Shown: positions 1 through 12,829 of the stretch, in pieces
Position numbering within the stretch: the first letter of the stretch is position 1
Layout: the number at the start of each line of letters is the position of its first letter
From: Hamiltosporidium tvaerminnensis
Taxonomy: Eukaryota; Microsporidia; Dubosqiidae
Direction of reading: 5' to 3'
NCBI GenBank assembly: GCA_022605425.2
Contig: CM061253.1
Location: 322,501-386,500 of the forward strand
Length of the DNA stretch: 64,000 nt
Made by a program: the position numbers and the translations under genes
Notes under the pieces: model-generated
The model's input: the letters and a program-made list of their open reading frames with translations, nothing else
What the model was told of the DNA's origin: nothing
Database searches by the model: none

Positions 1-1672
1 AATTATACCCTTTTTTATTTCAAAACACGAATTCAAGTCATTTAGTTATACTTTATATTACCTTTAAACATAAGCTATTCTTATACAATTTTCGAAAAAT
101 TCAATTAATACGCTTTTTCTTTATATTAAAGCGTATTCTTTTGTTTTGCTTATAGAATATATTTCGATTTCTCATAAAATTATAAGTCTAAAAATAGTTT
201 TTACGGCAATTTAACTTCTATATTTTGTTGCAAATAGTAAAAGAGAAAAGGCGAAAAAACCAATATTGATACCCGGTAGTATTTTTTTAGGTATATTTAA
301 AGCGCACTAGAAAGATGCTACGTCATGAAGTGTATAAACTCTATTGATTAATTCTCGAAAGCTTTTTGTTTGTCTTTTATCAGAATATTCAAGTTTTTTG
401 CCATTGATGTATGTAAATTTCCTATATTCAAAATAAAATTATGTGAGAATGGCTCTTATATAGATTTACGACAAATATAATTTTTCTGAAATACTATTAT
501 ATATCTTTTGTTATTTAAGATTGTATATTTTTTTTTACAATTTATATGCCATAAGTTTGGACTGTTTTCGTATAGTATTTTTAAATTCAATACAATTTTA
601 CATTTTCTGTAATTGAAGGCTTAGCTTTCTATAAAAAATCTTACAATCTTTATTTTTATTATAATACAGTTATAAAACTTACGAAATCTTTTAAATGAAA
701 TAAATATGATTGGCCTTTTAATATTAAAAAGATTCATTCAATCAGATACGATCGAAAAATTATTTTGATAGCCTAAACACACGTGGAAATTAAAATTTTA
801 TTGATATGTTGTTTTTTTCAAAATTCTCAACTCCTGATTTATATCATGAATCGTTTTTTGCGCTGTTTTATATTTCATACATAGAAATAAAAGAAACTAA
901 AATTAAATTTTTTTAAATTTCTATATATTCTAAGGTGATACTGAACTTGTAATATATAGACACGGTTAATGGATGAGCTTTTACGCGAGCTTGTAACTAC
1001 ACTTTAATTTTTTTACCTCATTATTTAGATATTATTGCTACATTTTTAAGAAATATTTTATATAGCATAGATTATTTCTATACTCTTTTGATATCGATTC
1101 ACGCTTGTTAAGATAAGCCGTGAATCAATACCCTCGGACTTTGGGTTTATATAAGAGTGTCTTATGTCTAAGTATTTCTCAAGTTCAAAAGAAAAACCTA
1201 TAGGCACTTGGACATATATACTATAGCAAGTTCTAATATCTATAACATGCTATATTTTGACAAAATCAAAATCTTTCATTATGCGACTTACTATGTATTG
1301 GATGAATTGGTTTGGGCATTCTTTTTGATTGAAAAGCTCATTTTTCAAAATATTATTTTTTTATAAAAGTTAGAAATGTTAAACCTAATATTTCCAGATC
1401 AACAGAGCTGGAAAACTCAAATTACAATTGATATAAATACTTTATTAAAAAATTATTTATTAAATTTTACAAAAACGAAAAAAGTCAATATATACTAAAG
1501 ATAATTTGTACGTAAAAAACCTGAGTAGAAATACCATAATGAATTTATGTGCGTTTACACGCTATTGTCGTTCAAAGTTATTTGTCTAGGATGGAATCTT
1601 AGTAAGATTTAAACTTGATTCAGCATAAGTTAAACCGAGAGACTTTGAACTTCTTTACCTATATTTTCAGAT
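1..1672. other. Gene-free AT-rich DNA
   Basis: I see no gene or named element in this stretch. A small GC island at 1096-1145 forms two adjacent hairpins (see that entry). The rest is A/T homopolymer-rich and has stops in all frames. Confidence 0.7.
1096..1126. other. Short hairpin in a GC island
   Basis: GATTCACG (1096-1103) pairs perfectly with CGTGAATC (1119-1126), and the stem continues inward through CTT/AAG past one bulged base. Directly after it, ACCC and GGGT can form a second small stem. The higher GC against very AT-rich surroundings is the reason to list it. It could be a remnant of a structured RNA or chance; no RNA family is recognised. Confidence 0.3.
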
Positions 1673-1685
1673 CTATGTCATTTAA
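1673..1685 (-). repeat. Target-site duplication of R copy 1, 3' side
   Basis: CTATGTCATTTAA (+ strand) recurs at 2423-2435 on the other side of the element. Twelve extra bases separate this copy from the R end at 1698; they include a short local duplication of the target sequence. Confidence 0.6.
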
Positions 1686-1697
1686 CTTCATTTAAAA

Positions 1698-2418
1698 CTT
1701 TATTTAAAAGTATCACATCTTTTTACAATAGTTGCAAGTGTTATATTTGTTTTCATGACATTAACGCAGTTCTGGGATTAACATAAATAAATGCTACCCC
1801 CCTCACTCCATAAGTATCTCCTGCGATACCTACGTTTGATAGAATTTCAGCTAAAAAGTGTGAAGAAGGTAACCAAAGAGCGAAGCAGTTGCTCGGTGTT
1901 CGTTAATCTCCGTTGCATGGAGTGTGATCAGAAGCCCGAAGTCAGTTTTGCCCTCCCCCACTGAGACTATGCAGCATGCCCACTTACTCTACACTTCCTA
2001 AACCTAATAAACTTCTAGCTAAGATATATTTCAGAGATTTACATGCGGTCCACCCAGACAGTGCAATTTCATACCAACAGGTATAACCTGCTACTCATTT
2101 CGTCTCTTTAAAGTTTTTTTTTATCACCCAGGTGCATCATAATCTTCTAACCCGAGTGAGCAAGCTTAGGCTTTGATGCTTTTACATGGCAATTACCTAC
2201 ATTTCAGCTGCGGTCTGCAATCTGGTTACATAAAAAACTACAAATAAATTTGTAGAAAAAGGTTCTCTTTTTCTTAGACCTCTCCTCTTCATAACAACTC
2301 CCATGGAACAACCGAAGATGTAGTGTGCTTATATTCCCACCAAAAATCCAAACAATGATCTCACACCAGTTTCACACACTCATTGCCAAGCAGAAAGTTT
2401 TTATGTTGTTATCCTCTC
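1698..2418 (-). mobile_element. R repeat copy 1, SINE-like structured element
   Basis: This is a full-length copy in minus orientation. Its 5' end on the minus strand (GAGGATAAC...CTTTCTGCTTGGCAAT) is near 2418, and its 3' end (GATGTGATACTTTTAAATAAAG) is at 1698. It aligns along its whole length to copies 3 and 6 and holds no long ORF. Direct repeats at 1673-1685 and 2423-2435 flank it. Conserved RNA-type helices are present: the CTACAAAT/ATTTGTAG hairpin, the CAGGT-TAT-ACCTG hairpin and the ACTCCAT/ATGGAGT closing stem. The pseudoknot helix 1901-1910 with 1757-1766 is kept at 9 of 10 pairs. The 3' end carries AATAAA. This is probably a non-autonomous retroposon; the partner retrotransposon is not in the window. 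Confidence 0.8.
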
Positions 2419-2422
2419 TCAA

Positions 2423-2435
2423 CTATGTCATTTAA
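2423..2435 (-). repeat. Target-site duplication of R copy 1, 5' side
   Basis: CTATGTCATTTAA matches 1673-1685 exactly and lies 5 bases outside the 5' end of R copy 1. Confidence 0.6.
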
Positions 2436-3660
2436 AATATCTATATTTCATTGAATATTAAGAAAATTGTTTAGGTAATAATAGAATCTTCTTCCAAGTA
2501 GTTCATTTAAGGTGTTAGATTAGGATAAAATACCAGATAAAATAGATTGACCAAACTTGCACGTTAAAATTTCCAATTTTATGCTTTTTATTGTTCAGTA
2601 TATATAATAGACTCTTAAATAAAAAACCATTTAGTTAAAAATCTTAATTAAAGATATTTTTTTTGTCCGAAAAAATGGATTAATTAACGACGCGTAGATT
2701 TCTGAAATCTTGAGTATGTCAAAAAAAATGTTAAACGTAAATATTAAAACGCATATATTTTGGATTTTTATAAACCCTTGGTGATATCATATACAGTAAG
2801 AAATACAATTTTAATAAATCATATAACTTATTTTTTCGTCTTTTTAAGTTTTTTCTGAATATATAAAGAGAATTGGCTGTAAAATTCCAATATTCTGAAC
2901 GAGATAATTAAACACAAAGAGCAGGCTCTTAAACTAGTTAGTTTGTATAGGTGAGATAGAAAACACATAGAAAATTAGCGTTGCCTCAAAAGCTTCTTCG
3001 AATATATTTATAACAAGCAGAAGAGACGCACTAGAGATTTGAAATTTAGCTTGCTGAATGATTGTGAGCACAGGCGAATACGATTTAAGCACAAAAAAGG
3101 AATTTTTTTCAAAATTAATATGCTATTTTTATAATCTAAAAATCTATAATAGAGTTTAAAAAACAAAATTATTTTTGGCCAATAGCTGCTTTTTTTGCAT
3201 TATGATTTACCGTACTATTATAATAGTTTTTATGATGAATACCATATACATCAGTAATGAATTTCTCCCTAAATATAACATTATACCATTTTAAATTTTA
3301 AACTATTACTTCTTTTAATTAATACGATATATATAAAGGTATTTAGATTTTATCATTTCAAAATTGCGACACTCGTAATAGTATTGGATATCGAAACGTT
3401 TTTTTCCTATTTCGTAATTGAGATTTTCGATATTATGTCTTTAAATTCTAAGCATCCCATCTTTTCTACGGGAAGAATTTATCTAATTCAAAAATATGAA
3501 AATTAAAAATAAAATTATAGTTTTAAATTCTATACTTTTATTTACAAGAATCAAAGTACTGTATCTAAATATTAATTAGTATTTACACCAGTAAAACTTA
3601 TTTTGACAAAAAGAAAAGGTGCTAAAAAATATACATGAATTTTAGAAATCTAATATTACA
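2436..3660. other. Gene-free AT-rich DNA
   Basis: I see no gene, RNA or element here. Confidence 0.7.
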
Positions 3661-3913
3661 AAAATTCTCCACCATTCTAGGAAAAGAATTGGCTTGGAGT
3701 ATTATTTGCTTGTTGCAAGAGGCGACTAAAAGGGACTGGTCTTCCATGTAAGCTATGAACATAGGGCTAACAATCCACTCTTTAAAACCACCTTGTTACG
3801 AAACCCGCAAAGTAAATAAACCAATTGGAAAAAGACCACTGGGCAGTATTAATGGGAAAGACATGGCTCGTGCGGGTCTGTAGTGCACAGGATTAATGAA
3901 TAAATGAATAAAG
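3661..3913 (+). mobile_element. S repeat copy 1, short interspersed element with A-rich tail
   Basis: This segment is clearly richer in GC than its surroundings. Its reverse complement recurs at 5033-5243. Shared blocks include CCACCAT, TTGGAGTATT, GCGACTAAAAGGGAC, GGTCTTCCATG, GGAAAAAGACC, GGCAGTATTA and GGCTCG followed by GGNCTGTAG. It ends in ATTAATGAATAAATGAATAAAG, the tandem tetranucleotide-like tail seen on SINEs and LINE 3' ends. No ORF is supported. It looks like a SINE or the truncated 3' end of a non-LTR retrotransposon. Copy 1 is about 40 bases longer than copy 2, mainly in the middle. Confidence 0.65.
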
Positions 3914-5032
3914 ATTTCCAAAAAAAATTTATTCGAATAAAATTTTAAGTATTATATTTGAAAGATACATTTGCATGAAAGATAGGAAAACGGACCAGTT
4001 AAAAGGGTTTAAATGTGGTTCTAATATTAGAAAACCTATCAGAATTTTCATAACTATAATTTTAGAAATTGCAATTTAAATTTAAAATTACAAACTGATA
4101 GCATAACTTAGAAATGGTTTTTAAAACAATTCGATACTAAAATTTATCTGTTATAGTTATTAATATTTCTAGAATTTGTTGTAAAGCCATGCGATCAGCA
4201 TAGTATTCTAGTCTATAAATGAGAGAACTTTGTAATACTTAATATTAATATTTTCTGAAGTAGTATGTCTGTCATTTGTTTTTTTCGATGGAAGTCTAGA
4301 GATGCTTTACACCCCTTTTAAAGTGCTCGATTTAAAGCTCTAACTATGAAAATAGTTAGCCGAAAAACAGATAATTTGCAAAATTAAGAACCAAGTGATG
4401 ATCTAAGGCAATAGATTCAAAGTTATATCTAAAAGTTTACGGTTTAGAAGAAAAAAAAGATATTAACACAAATGGTTATGCATATTCATTGGCGTTTTCA
4501 ATATTTCAATAATTAATTAAATGAAACCTTTTACCCATGTAAATAATTATATTAAAATATAATCTATTTTCGAATTATTTAAAAAGATCTAATTTCTTAC
4601 AACAACTTTTGTTTCTGATTCTATTTTTAAAATGTTATATAGTTCAAAAAAATTGTTAATTTAATCTGAATTGTTAAAAATTGTCCCAAGATAGTAGTAA
4701 TATGAATATGTAAGATTCGCTCTACATTGAAAATACAACAAAGAAAATACAAAATATTGATTTTAAATAAAACAGATTACAAAATATAATTTTAATTATA
4801 CCGCGATATTATTTTTAATGTTTCGATAATCTACAAAATAATTTGTTTGATATAGACCTAAGCTTATTCTCTATTGAAAAAATGATATTATTTAGCTAAC
4901 TAATAGCAAAAAATATTTTTCCAATTTCTTATGCCGAATCTAATATAAGCACTCTGTTTTTTTTATTTTCTACTTACATTCTGACACGTATATATTTATC
5001 TATTTCATCGCAATATGCTTTATTCTATACTT
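3914..5032. other. Gene-free DNA between the two S copies
   Basis: About 1.1 kb of AT-rich sequence without features. Because the S copies are inverted relative to each other, this stretch is a potential stem-loop or inversion spacer. Confidence 0.6.
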
Positions 5033-5243
5033 GGTCATTTATTATTCGTTTGCTCTACAGCCCTGTTCGAGCCTTGACCTCTCATCGTAATACTGCCTAC
5101 CGGTCTTTTTCCAGTGGTTTTAAAAGGTGGGTTTTTAGTTCTACGCCTAACCGCAACATGGAAGACCGGTCCCTTTTAGTCGCATCTTACGGCAGCCAGA
5201 GAATACTCCAAACTAATTCTAGTCCCGACATGGTGGAAAATTT
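5033..5243 (-). mobile_element. S repeat copy 2
   Basis: This is an inverted copy of 3661-3913. Read on the minus strand it starts with CCACCATG near 5236, keeps the GCGACTAAAAGGGACC core (around 5175-5190) and ends in GAATAATAAATGACC near 5033. An apparent 74-codon ORF on the + strand over it is antisense to the element and is not a gene. Confidence 0.65.
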
Positions 5244-8200
5244 TATACTTATACCATTTAAATTTTATTTTTGAAATTCTATATACCGCTTTTCTATATA
5301 TAAACAAAATAATTTCGTATATTAATTATTTGTTTTATATGTATATGCAGAATCTAAAGATATAAGCTGATTATTCTAATCGAATTTTATATTCGTCTAA
5401 GATTAATTAAAATTGTTTATGCATGACTAGTTTTTCAAAAGAGTAAATAAGCCTATAAGGCATGTACAATATCTTATGATCGATTTGTTCTGATCATGAA
5501 TAATACAGCACCATAAAAATACACTATCAACTTCTTTAAATTTTTTAAATTTTACATTTTAAGCAAGAATATAACCCGGGAGTAAATCAAAGGTTGATTT
5601 TACCTGTTATTACTTGATCATAAAACAACTCTAATTTATTTCGATTGATAATAATACTATTCAATAATATAGCGGTGTTCTTAAAACAATATGAGACTTT
5701 TAAGCCCTCGATTATGAAGGTTTTTCGTTCATAGGTATTTGTTTCGGTAATACCTGGTTTTGTTTTGGTTTTAGACAAGTAATATACCCCGATAAAGGTC
5801 AGAATTTTAAAAAAAATCTAGATTCGGCATCAGATTTTTTATCAAGTCTCTTCCAAAAGTAATCATTTCTTAAAAAAAAATTATTTCGGAATTTTTATAG
5901 TAATGGTTTATCTATATTTAACGAATCTGCTATTCATTTATTTTTTATTTAAATTCTCGTATACGTTATTAAAATGCAAAATAATACATTTTATAATATA
6001 ACGAACTAATATTTAGTCGGCACAAAAATATTGACACTTAATGAAATGTCTGTAATTCTTTTTCCGAAATTTTTAATTTTTTAAAAAAATCATTAAAATT
6101 TCTTCCGTAATCCAAATCCCGGTCATGTTTCAAGAAAAAGTCTGAACTACTTATTGTTCTTTTAAGTAAAGAATTTATAAACAAATGAGTTTTATTAAAT
6201 AGCAACAAACTTTCAAAATTTATTAAGATATATGTAGGCGCGTTCTGAAGTTTGCAAAATTCAATCTAAATTGAACCTTAACTGTAAAATAAACGCAGGA
6301 AAGGGATAAAATTAAAACGAGCTTTTTGTGATGACCTAGATAGATGAAGTTGCTCGAAAAAAAATAAGTTTAGCTTCAAGTATTTTTCGTAAATTATTCT
6401 TTACATGCTAATTCTACAAATTAGTTATTTTTACAACTCTGTTTTTTTCGTAGAATATTACATGAAACAGAAATTAAGTTTCTAAAATTCATGATTTGTT
6501 TTCTTAAAAAGACTACAAATTTTTATGATTTAGTAACAGTCATAAATATTTTTTGTTTTCATTTACAAAAATATTAACGCTTTTTGTGTATTAAATAAAG
6601 TTTTGTCTGTGAACATGCAACGATACATAAAGGGATTTGTACATGTGAAAATAATATTACGAGGAATCGTCCTGTGATATTTTATATGCCCAGAATCATA
6701 TATTATGCAATCAGAGGGTACATGGAATCGATTTTAGATATTAAACCAAGTAATAAATGAATAATGTTAGTTGGCTTTTACATCAATTATAGTCTGTTTT
6801 CTGTTCGAAGAACCCTTTTTGCGCATATATTTTTGTATCTACTCTTCTTTTTTAAAATATTAACTATGCATAAATTTACGTTTAGAAAAATACAGAAAAA
6901 CGACTAAAAATGTTTATATAAAGATAATTTGCTTGGAATATTTCACAGTATCAATATAGAATGACATAAATTGATTTTAAATAAGCGTATATCAATTTTA
7001 AAAATACTTATATGAAAATATAAATGGGAGTATAATACAACTTAGTTAAAAGTACTATGTTTATAGCAAAATATAACCAAAATCTTAAATGGCATTCTAT
7101 TTCTTTGAGATTCTTATCATTGAATTCTAAAATATATTTTATTTATAGTTCGAACGTATAATATATAAACTTATGGCGCAATGAATACATTAAATTATAT
7201 TCATATCTAAAATAATTTCGTTTATTTCATCGATCTAACAAATTCTATTTATTCTTTTCCTTTACGTTTTGTAAATTTTTTGTAAGCCGATTCGCATTTA
7301 CCCAATAAAGAATATTGCGTAAAGTCTGACCTTTATATTTTTTTATAAGAAAAAACATAGATAGATATTTAATTTACTCGATCTAGAAAGATTCTAAGAT
7401 TAAACATAATCCAATTTAAAAATTTAGACATTGTTAATGCACTAATATGTTTGTGCCAAACAAAAAGATGCGTATTCTTTTCATAAAAAAACTCTAAAAT
7501 ATAGAAAGTTATTTTAGACGATTAGAAAAAAAGGATTCCTTACTGTAAATATTTAAGTTATTCTTTTTAATTTTGTATATTTTACAAGGTTATGGTATTA
7601 AATAAAAAAAATAACATAATCGAAAATTACATCTACCTCATATTAAGAATTATTTGTATAAAGCATCGAATCGAATTTTTTTATTAAACTTAGCGATCTT
7701 TTAGATATTTACAAAAGAAAAACAAAACGATAAACATATATTTTTGTATAGTATTGTATTTTGAAAAGAAAAAAGGGTTTTTTGTAATATCTCTGAACAA
7801 ATTTTAAAAAAACGATATAATCTATTCTCACATCATTTTTTTCAGTGTATTTTGATTAAACCAGATCTATTTTATTGTTCTATTTTCGACTATTTTTGAT
7901 TAGAGTACCCAGCCGGCGTCATTACTTAGCATTCCTTTCTTTTGTTACACATTAAAATAGAATTAAAACCTCTCAAAGACGTTTCGTCATAAATGCAGTA
8001 TTCTACCGAAAAAAATTGGCATTTTTTTTATGTCGATCAAGTTAAATTTTTTTTTGCAAAATTTATCTGTTTCCGATACACAATAAAATTCTGACTTTTT
8101 TGTTTTAACTACAAATATATGCTGTCAAATGTTATTTTTTAAACAATTCTCGTTAGGTTAACCTTTGCAAAATATATTTATAGGCATACTACATATTCTT

Positions 8201-10440
8201 TTTTGATAAAAAAGATATTCTTGACCTTTATTTTTTTTTAAGCATTTTCTTAATACCTGAATAGAATCGATTACGAAAACGTTAACTTAAAAATAGATTT
8301 TTTTCTAACATATGATTAATGCGATAGATTCATCATTAAAGTTCTCTTATTTAGGCTTATAAAACATTTTGCTATTGATCGTATTTCATGGTAGAAAATC
8401 GGTTTTTGTGTTACATTTTGTCTAATGAATCAAACAAAGCTTGCATTTTTTATAATTAAGATGTTCATCGATTTTTAGAATCTAAATTTAATGCAAAAAT
8501 TGTAAATGTATTTTTTAAAATTTAAAGTATATGAAGCAGAATTTGATTTAATGAAAGCCTCTTATAAACTCGAAAAGTTTTAGATTTTATGCTAAAGTTA
8601 AATATTTAACTTAATTTTATTGTATTTAAAATTTAAAAATATTGAAAAATCATTAATTTAAAAATTTAAATATGATATTGAACTGCGTGAATTATCAAAT
8701 ACCTTTTTTTGCTGAGAATTACATTTGCATTAGTCTTAAAGATTGACGCTATTTCATATCTAATAGTGAGACTATATTTGATATAGCATTTTGACGAAAT
8801 ATTTTTTCATTTATAGTCAGAATGTTATTTATTCTTTTTCGAAAACCTAATATGCGCTTCTGATTTGTTATTAACTACATATCATGTTTTTACACCAAAT
8901 TTCTAATGATAACTTTATAGGTTTATTTTTCTAAGATACAAGTCTGCATTTGTTATAAATTTCATCTATATAAATGTTTTTTTAATTCAGCAATTCCATT
9001 ATTGCATGAATCTTTAATTTTGCTTTCTCATGAGTTATGATTACATATTTATAGGATATTTGGGCTTCTTGTTTTAAAAATGAAGTACTTTGAGAACTAA
9101 AATCTTATGAAAAGAGAAACCTAACATCAGTTTGTGTGCATTTTGCTGTGGTTGTATTTAAACTCTAAATATTCTAAAGCCTAGACTTTAATACCGAAAA
9201 TCAAAAATTTTTAAAAAGGCAATTTGAGTAAAAACTATATTATATGTTTTCTTAGAGGATTAGGAAAATTTCAAAAATGTAATTTCTAAAAATTAAATTA
9301 ATTTTATACTAACATAAACTAAACCAATACTTTTATAAATTAACCTAATTCTAAAATTTCGTTGTAAAATATTTTGAATTAAAATGCATGATATCTGATA
9401 AAGAAGTAAAATTTTTTTTATAAATCAAACACAACAAAGAAGTAAACTATGAATGCTGATTATCAAAACCTGTATTTATAACAAATTTCTCTAAATTAGT
9501 TCAAAATCTATTAACTTCAAAAACCACAATTCAAGTTTGTATTTATTGTATTATAAAAATAAAGCATAAATTTATTTAACATTGTAAGATAAAATTTTAT
9601 ATGCGCTAAGATTTATTCAAAAGTATATTTCATAATTACATTAAGAAATTGCTGTTTTGAATACTTATTATATGTTGTAAAACGTACAAAGGCATACAAA
9701 TTTAGCAAGAAGTTTAACAAATGTTTTTTTGACTAAGACTTCTAAAATATTTTTTTTTGTTTTTGTCTAACTAAATAAGCTTTGATTCCGATCGCTTGCG
9801 TATAAGATATAGTTTTTAAACAAAAAATAAATTCGTTTATTAAAATTCAAAATCACACGTCACAATTAAAGTTTTATTGAATCAAGCAAAATACTTTATA
9901 ACAATAATTCGTAGAATAATTTAATTCTCTTTTTTTTTCAATTTTGAATATATTTACTTGTAAAAACTACAAAAACGCTCCATGATATAGACAAATTCTA
10001 TAAAAAAATACCCCGCAAAAAGTTTCTGAGCTTGATTTGTAATGTATTGGTATGTAGAGCGGCATTACTCTTAAAATGCTACACATGTTTTTACTTGATA
10101 TTTTAATAAATAAAAAAACGTTAAGTCAGATTTTATTCGATTTTGTGTTTTGAAAATATATCTAATGATAGTATTGATGATAAATTATTTTCTTCATTAA
10201 AAAATTTCTTAATAGGAAATTTTTAATTCACTGTAGAAAATATTTACTGAATATAAACTATATTAGTCGCTTTTTTATTTGACCTAAATTTAATCATGTT
10301 TTTGGAAGTGGGTAAAAACCACGTGTGTTTCTTTTGCCTAACCTAAATGCTACATTTTCTAATTTGCTTGATAAACTGTCATAGAAAATGTATCGATCTA
10401 AAATATCGAATGTTTAATTTTAGAAATAATTGACGGAAAA
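5244..10440. other. Gene-free AT-rich DNA, 5.2 kb
   Basis: No gene, RNA or repeat could be supported. The only longer ORF, on the minus strand around 5590-5780, begins with TTG and has no upstream C-run. Confidence 0.7.
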
Positions 10441-10635
10441 TTGCAACAATATAAAAGTGTTCACATTTATAGTCTAAATTGCAGGAATACGTTAGAAATC
10501 CCAGGCAGCTTAACTTTAATATAATTCAGTGAAGTTTGCAACAATATAAAAGTGTTCACATTGAAAGTCTAAACTGCAAGAATACGTTAGAAATCCCGGG
10601 CAGCTAAACTTTAAAAAATTTAGTGAAGTTTGCAA
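10441..10635 (+). repeat. Tandem duplication, 95-bp unit
   Basis: Two units start at 10441 and 10536 with TTGCAACAATATAAAAGTGT. They share GTCTAAA, GAATACGTTAGAAATCCC, GGCAGCT and AGTGAAGTTTGCA, and differ at roughly one base in ten, so the duplication is not very recent. The block is GC-richer than its surroundings. Function is unknown. Confidence 0.85.
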
Positions 10636-12114
10636 AATAAGACCAAATACATCATGGTAGATATTACATTTCATCATTTTATTACCCGTGTTGTTTATGA
10701 ACTTAAAACAATGATATATATTCCACTAAGTTGGATTACTTCGCGGTATTTGACTCAAATAAGTCAATTTCAATTGTTATTAAATTAAAAATAGTAATGA
10801 TATAAAAGGCTTAGACCATAAGAAAGTCACTTACAGCAATCTAGCGTGGAATAAGCGTAATATAATATTAGTATAAAATTTGCAGACTTATATTTTGCAT
10901 TCTCAATTCAGCCTTTTTTATATTTAAATATTATGTTTAAATTTTTACTACAGTTTGTAAAGGCCTAGCCAGCTTTTTAGACTATCGTTATTACTAAGTG
11001 TAAATGTGCAAACCGAAACCTTGACATTTTCCCTCAATTTTTCGTATAATGTATTAGAAACACAACGCTTTTTTGTGGATAAATATTAAAATGTTGTAAA
11101 AAAAAATAGATTCTTAAATTAAAATTAAACAAAAATCAGATTGAGCACATTTTTTTTGCAAACTCAAGTATTCATTTTATTATTCAACAATATTCTATTA
11201 AAATTTTATTGAAATTTATAAACCACAAGTATCAGCGATAACTAAATTTCTTAATTCTTACATGATAGAATCAAAATATGTTTACAAATCGTTGTTTAAT
11301 GAAAAAAATAAGTTTTGGTGATATAAATTTTGCCATTGGCAATATTTTTTGACTTTAAACTATGAAGCACAGTATTATGTTCATATTTGCTGTAAAATAT
11401 TCAATAAAGCAAATTTAAAAATAAACTTTTCCGTAATGATTTTTATATTCACAACTTGTTTACAACTGCTTAGTAAGTCCTAATCCACATACTCTTTGAT
11501 AGAGACAGAGGTATAGGATCAAATTGCTTGCATTTTCACGCAGACTATTGATTTTTTTATAGTCTTAAATTTATTTTGAAAATAATATCTAATATTTGTA
11601 AAATATGGCATGACATACATCACATAAATAATATATAAAAATTTAACAATAAAAAAAAAGTAAAATATTTTAAAAATAATTTATTGTTGTCTAAATTATT
11701 AAACAAAAATATTACAGTGAAATTTGAATTACCTTTTAAACAAATAAAATCATAGTATATTGATATATAGCACAACTCGCAGTCTGAAATAACTTAATAT
11801 AACCCGATTGCACGATACCTCGGCGATTTTTTTTAAATTTAAATATTTAAAAATTTATAAAAAAACGCAATACAGGCTATTTATAAAGCAAAATACGTTT
11901 AATGCTTGTTTATGAAAGAGACTTAGAATAGTTTAATTTCCTTAATAAAATGTTTTTGGTGGTCTAGGGATTACTTTAAACTAAATAAAAGTAGGTAAAA
12001 GCAAGTTCATATATAATTATTACCTTTTGGCGTATAATTTTTTTTGATTGCCACTAATTCTATTTTTTTCATAAAATATAAATTCTTTATATTGTTTTGG
12101 CGTTTAAAATGTCC
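10636..12114. other. Gene-free AT-rich DNA
   Basis: I see no gene or element in this stretch. Confidence 0.7.
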
Positions 12115-12829
12115 GAAGATGACCACGTAGTAAACTTTCTGCAAGGCAATGAGTATCTAGAACTAGACTTAAGATCGTTTTTAATTTTAGTAGAAATAAA
12201 ACCACGCTACATCCTGGATTAATCAATTGTAGTTTGTTAGAAAATGGGAGGGTCTAGAAATTGCGTAACTTTTTATACAAATTATTTGTAGTTTTTTATG
12301 TAACTAGATTGCAGACCGCAGCCACTCATGTAGATAATTACCATGTAAAAGCATTAAAATCTAGCTTTGCTGACTCGGGTTAGAAGACTTAGTGCCTTGG
12401 AGATGTAAAAAATAAAGCAGATTAAAGCCATAAAGGCTAAGATGAAGGTTATACCTGTTGGTATGACATTGCACTGTCTAGGTGGACGGACCTCATGAAT
12501 CTTCTTTAAAATATCTTAGGTAGCAGTTTTTTGGTTCGAAAATTGAGGAGTAAATCGGAAAGCTGCATGGCCTTGTGGAGCCCAGGGGGCTTCGGCTTTC
12601 GATCAAACACAATGCAACGGACATTAGAGAACTCCGGGCAACTGCCTTGCCTGTATATTAGGTTCTACACACATGATAGCTGAAAGGCATTGGGACGTTA
12701 CTATCGCAAGGAGTAAAAATGGAGTGATGGGGTAGCAGTTATTTATGTATAACCCTGAACTGCGCTAATGTCATGTATATAAATAAAACATTTGCTTCAT
12801 TTTAAAGAGATGTGATAATTTTTATAAAG
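12115..12829 (+). mobile_element. R repeat copy 2
   Basis: A full-length, moderately diverged copy in plus orientation. The 5' end aligns at GAAGATGACCAC...CTTTCTGC and the 3' end at GATGTGATAATTTTTATAAAG. It keeps GGTTATACCTGTTGGTATGA and TTGCACTGTCTAGGTGGAC exactly. The pseudoknot helix is preserved with a compensatory change: GACATTAG (12620-12627) pairs with CTAATGTC (12765-12772), where copies 3 and 6 have A and T at the changed pair. The outer closing stem is damaged here (ACACAAT opposite ATGGAGT). No clear target-site duplication remains. Confidence 0.8.

Noticed and set aside
5050-5274. 74-codon + ORF
   Set aside because: It is antisense to S copy 2, and its length comes from the GC content of the repeat. 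There is no ATG start.
12601-12640. CRISPR array or prokaryotic operon signals
   Set aside because: There are no regular spacer-repeat arrays and no ribosome-binding sites or operon structure. The genes are eukaryotic.
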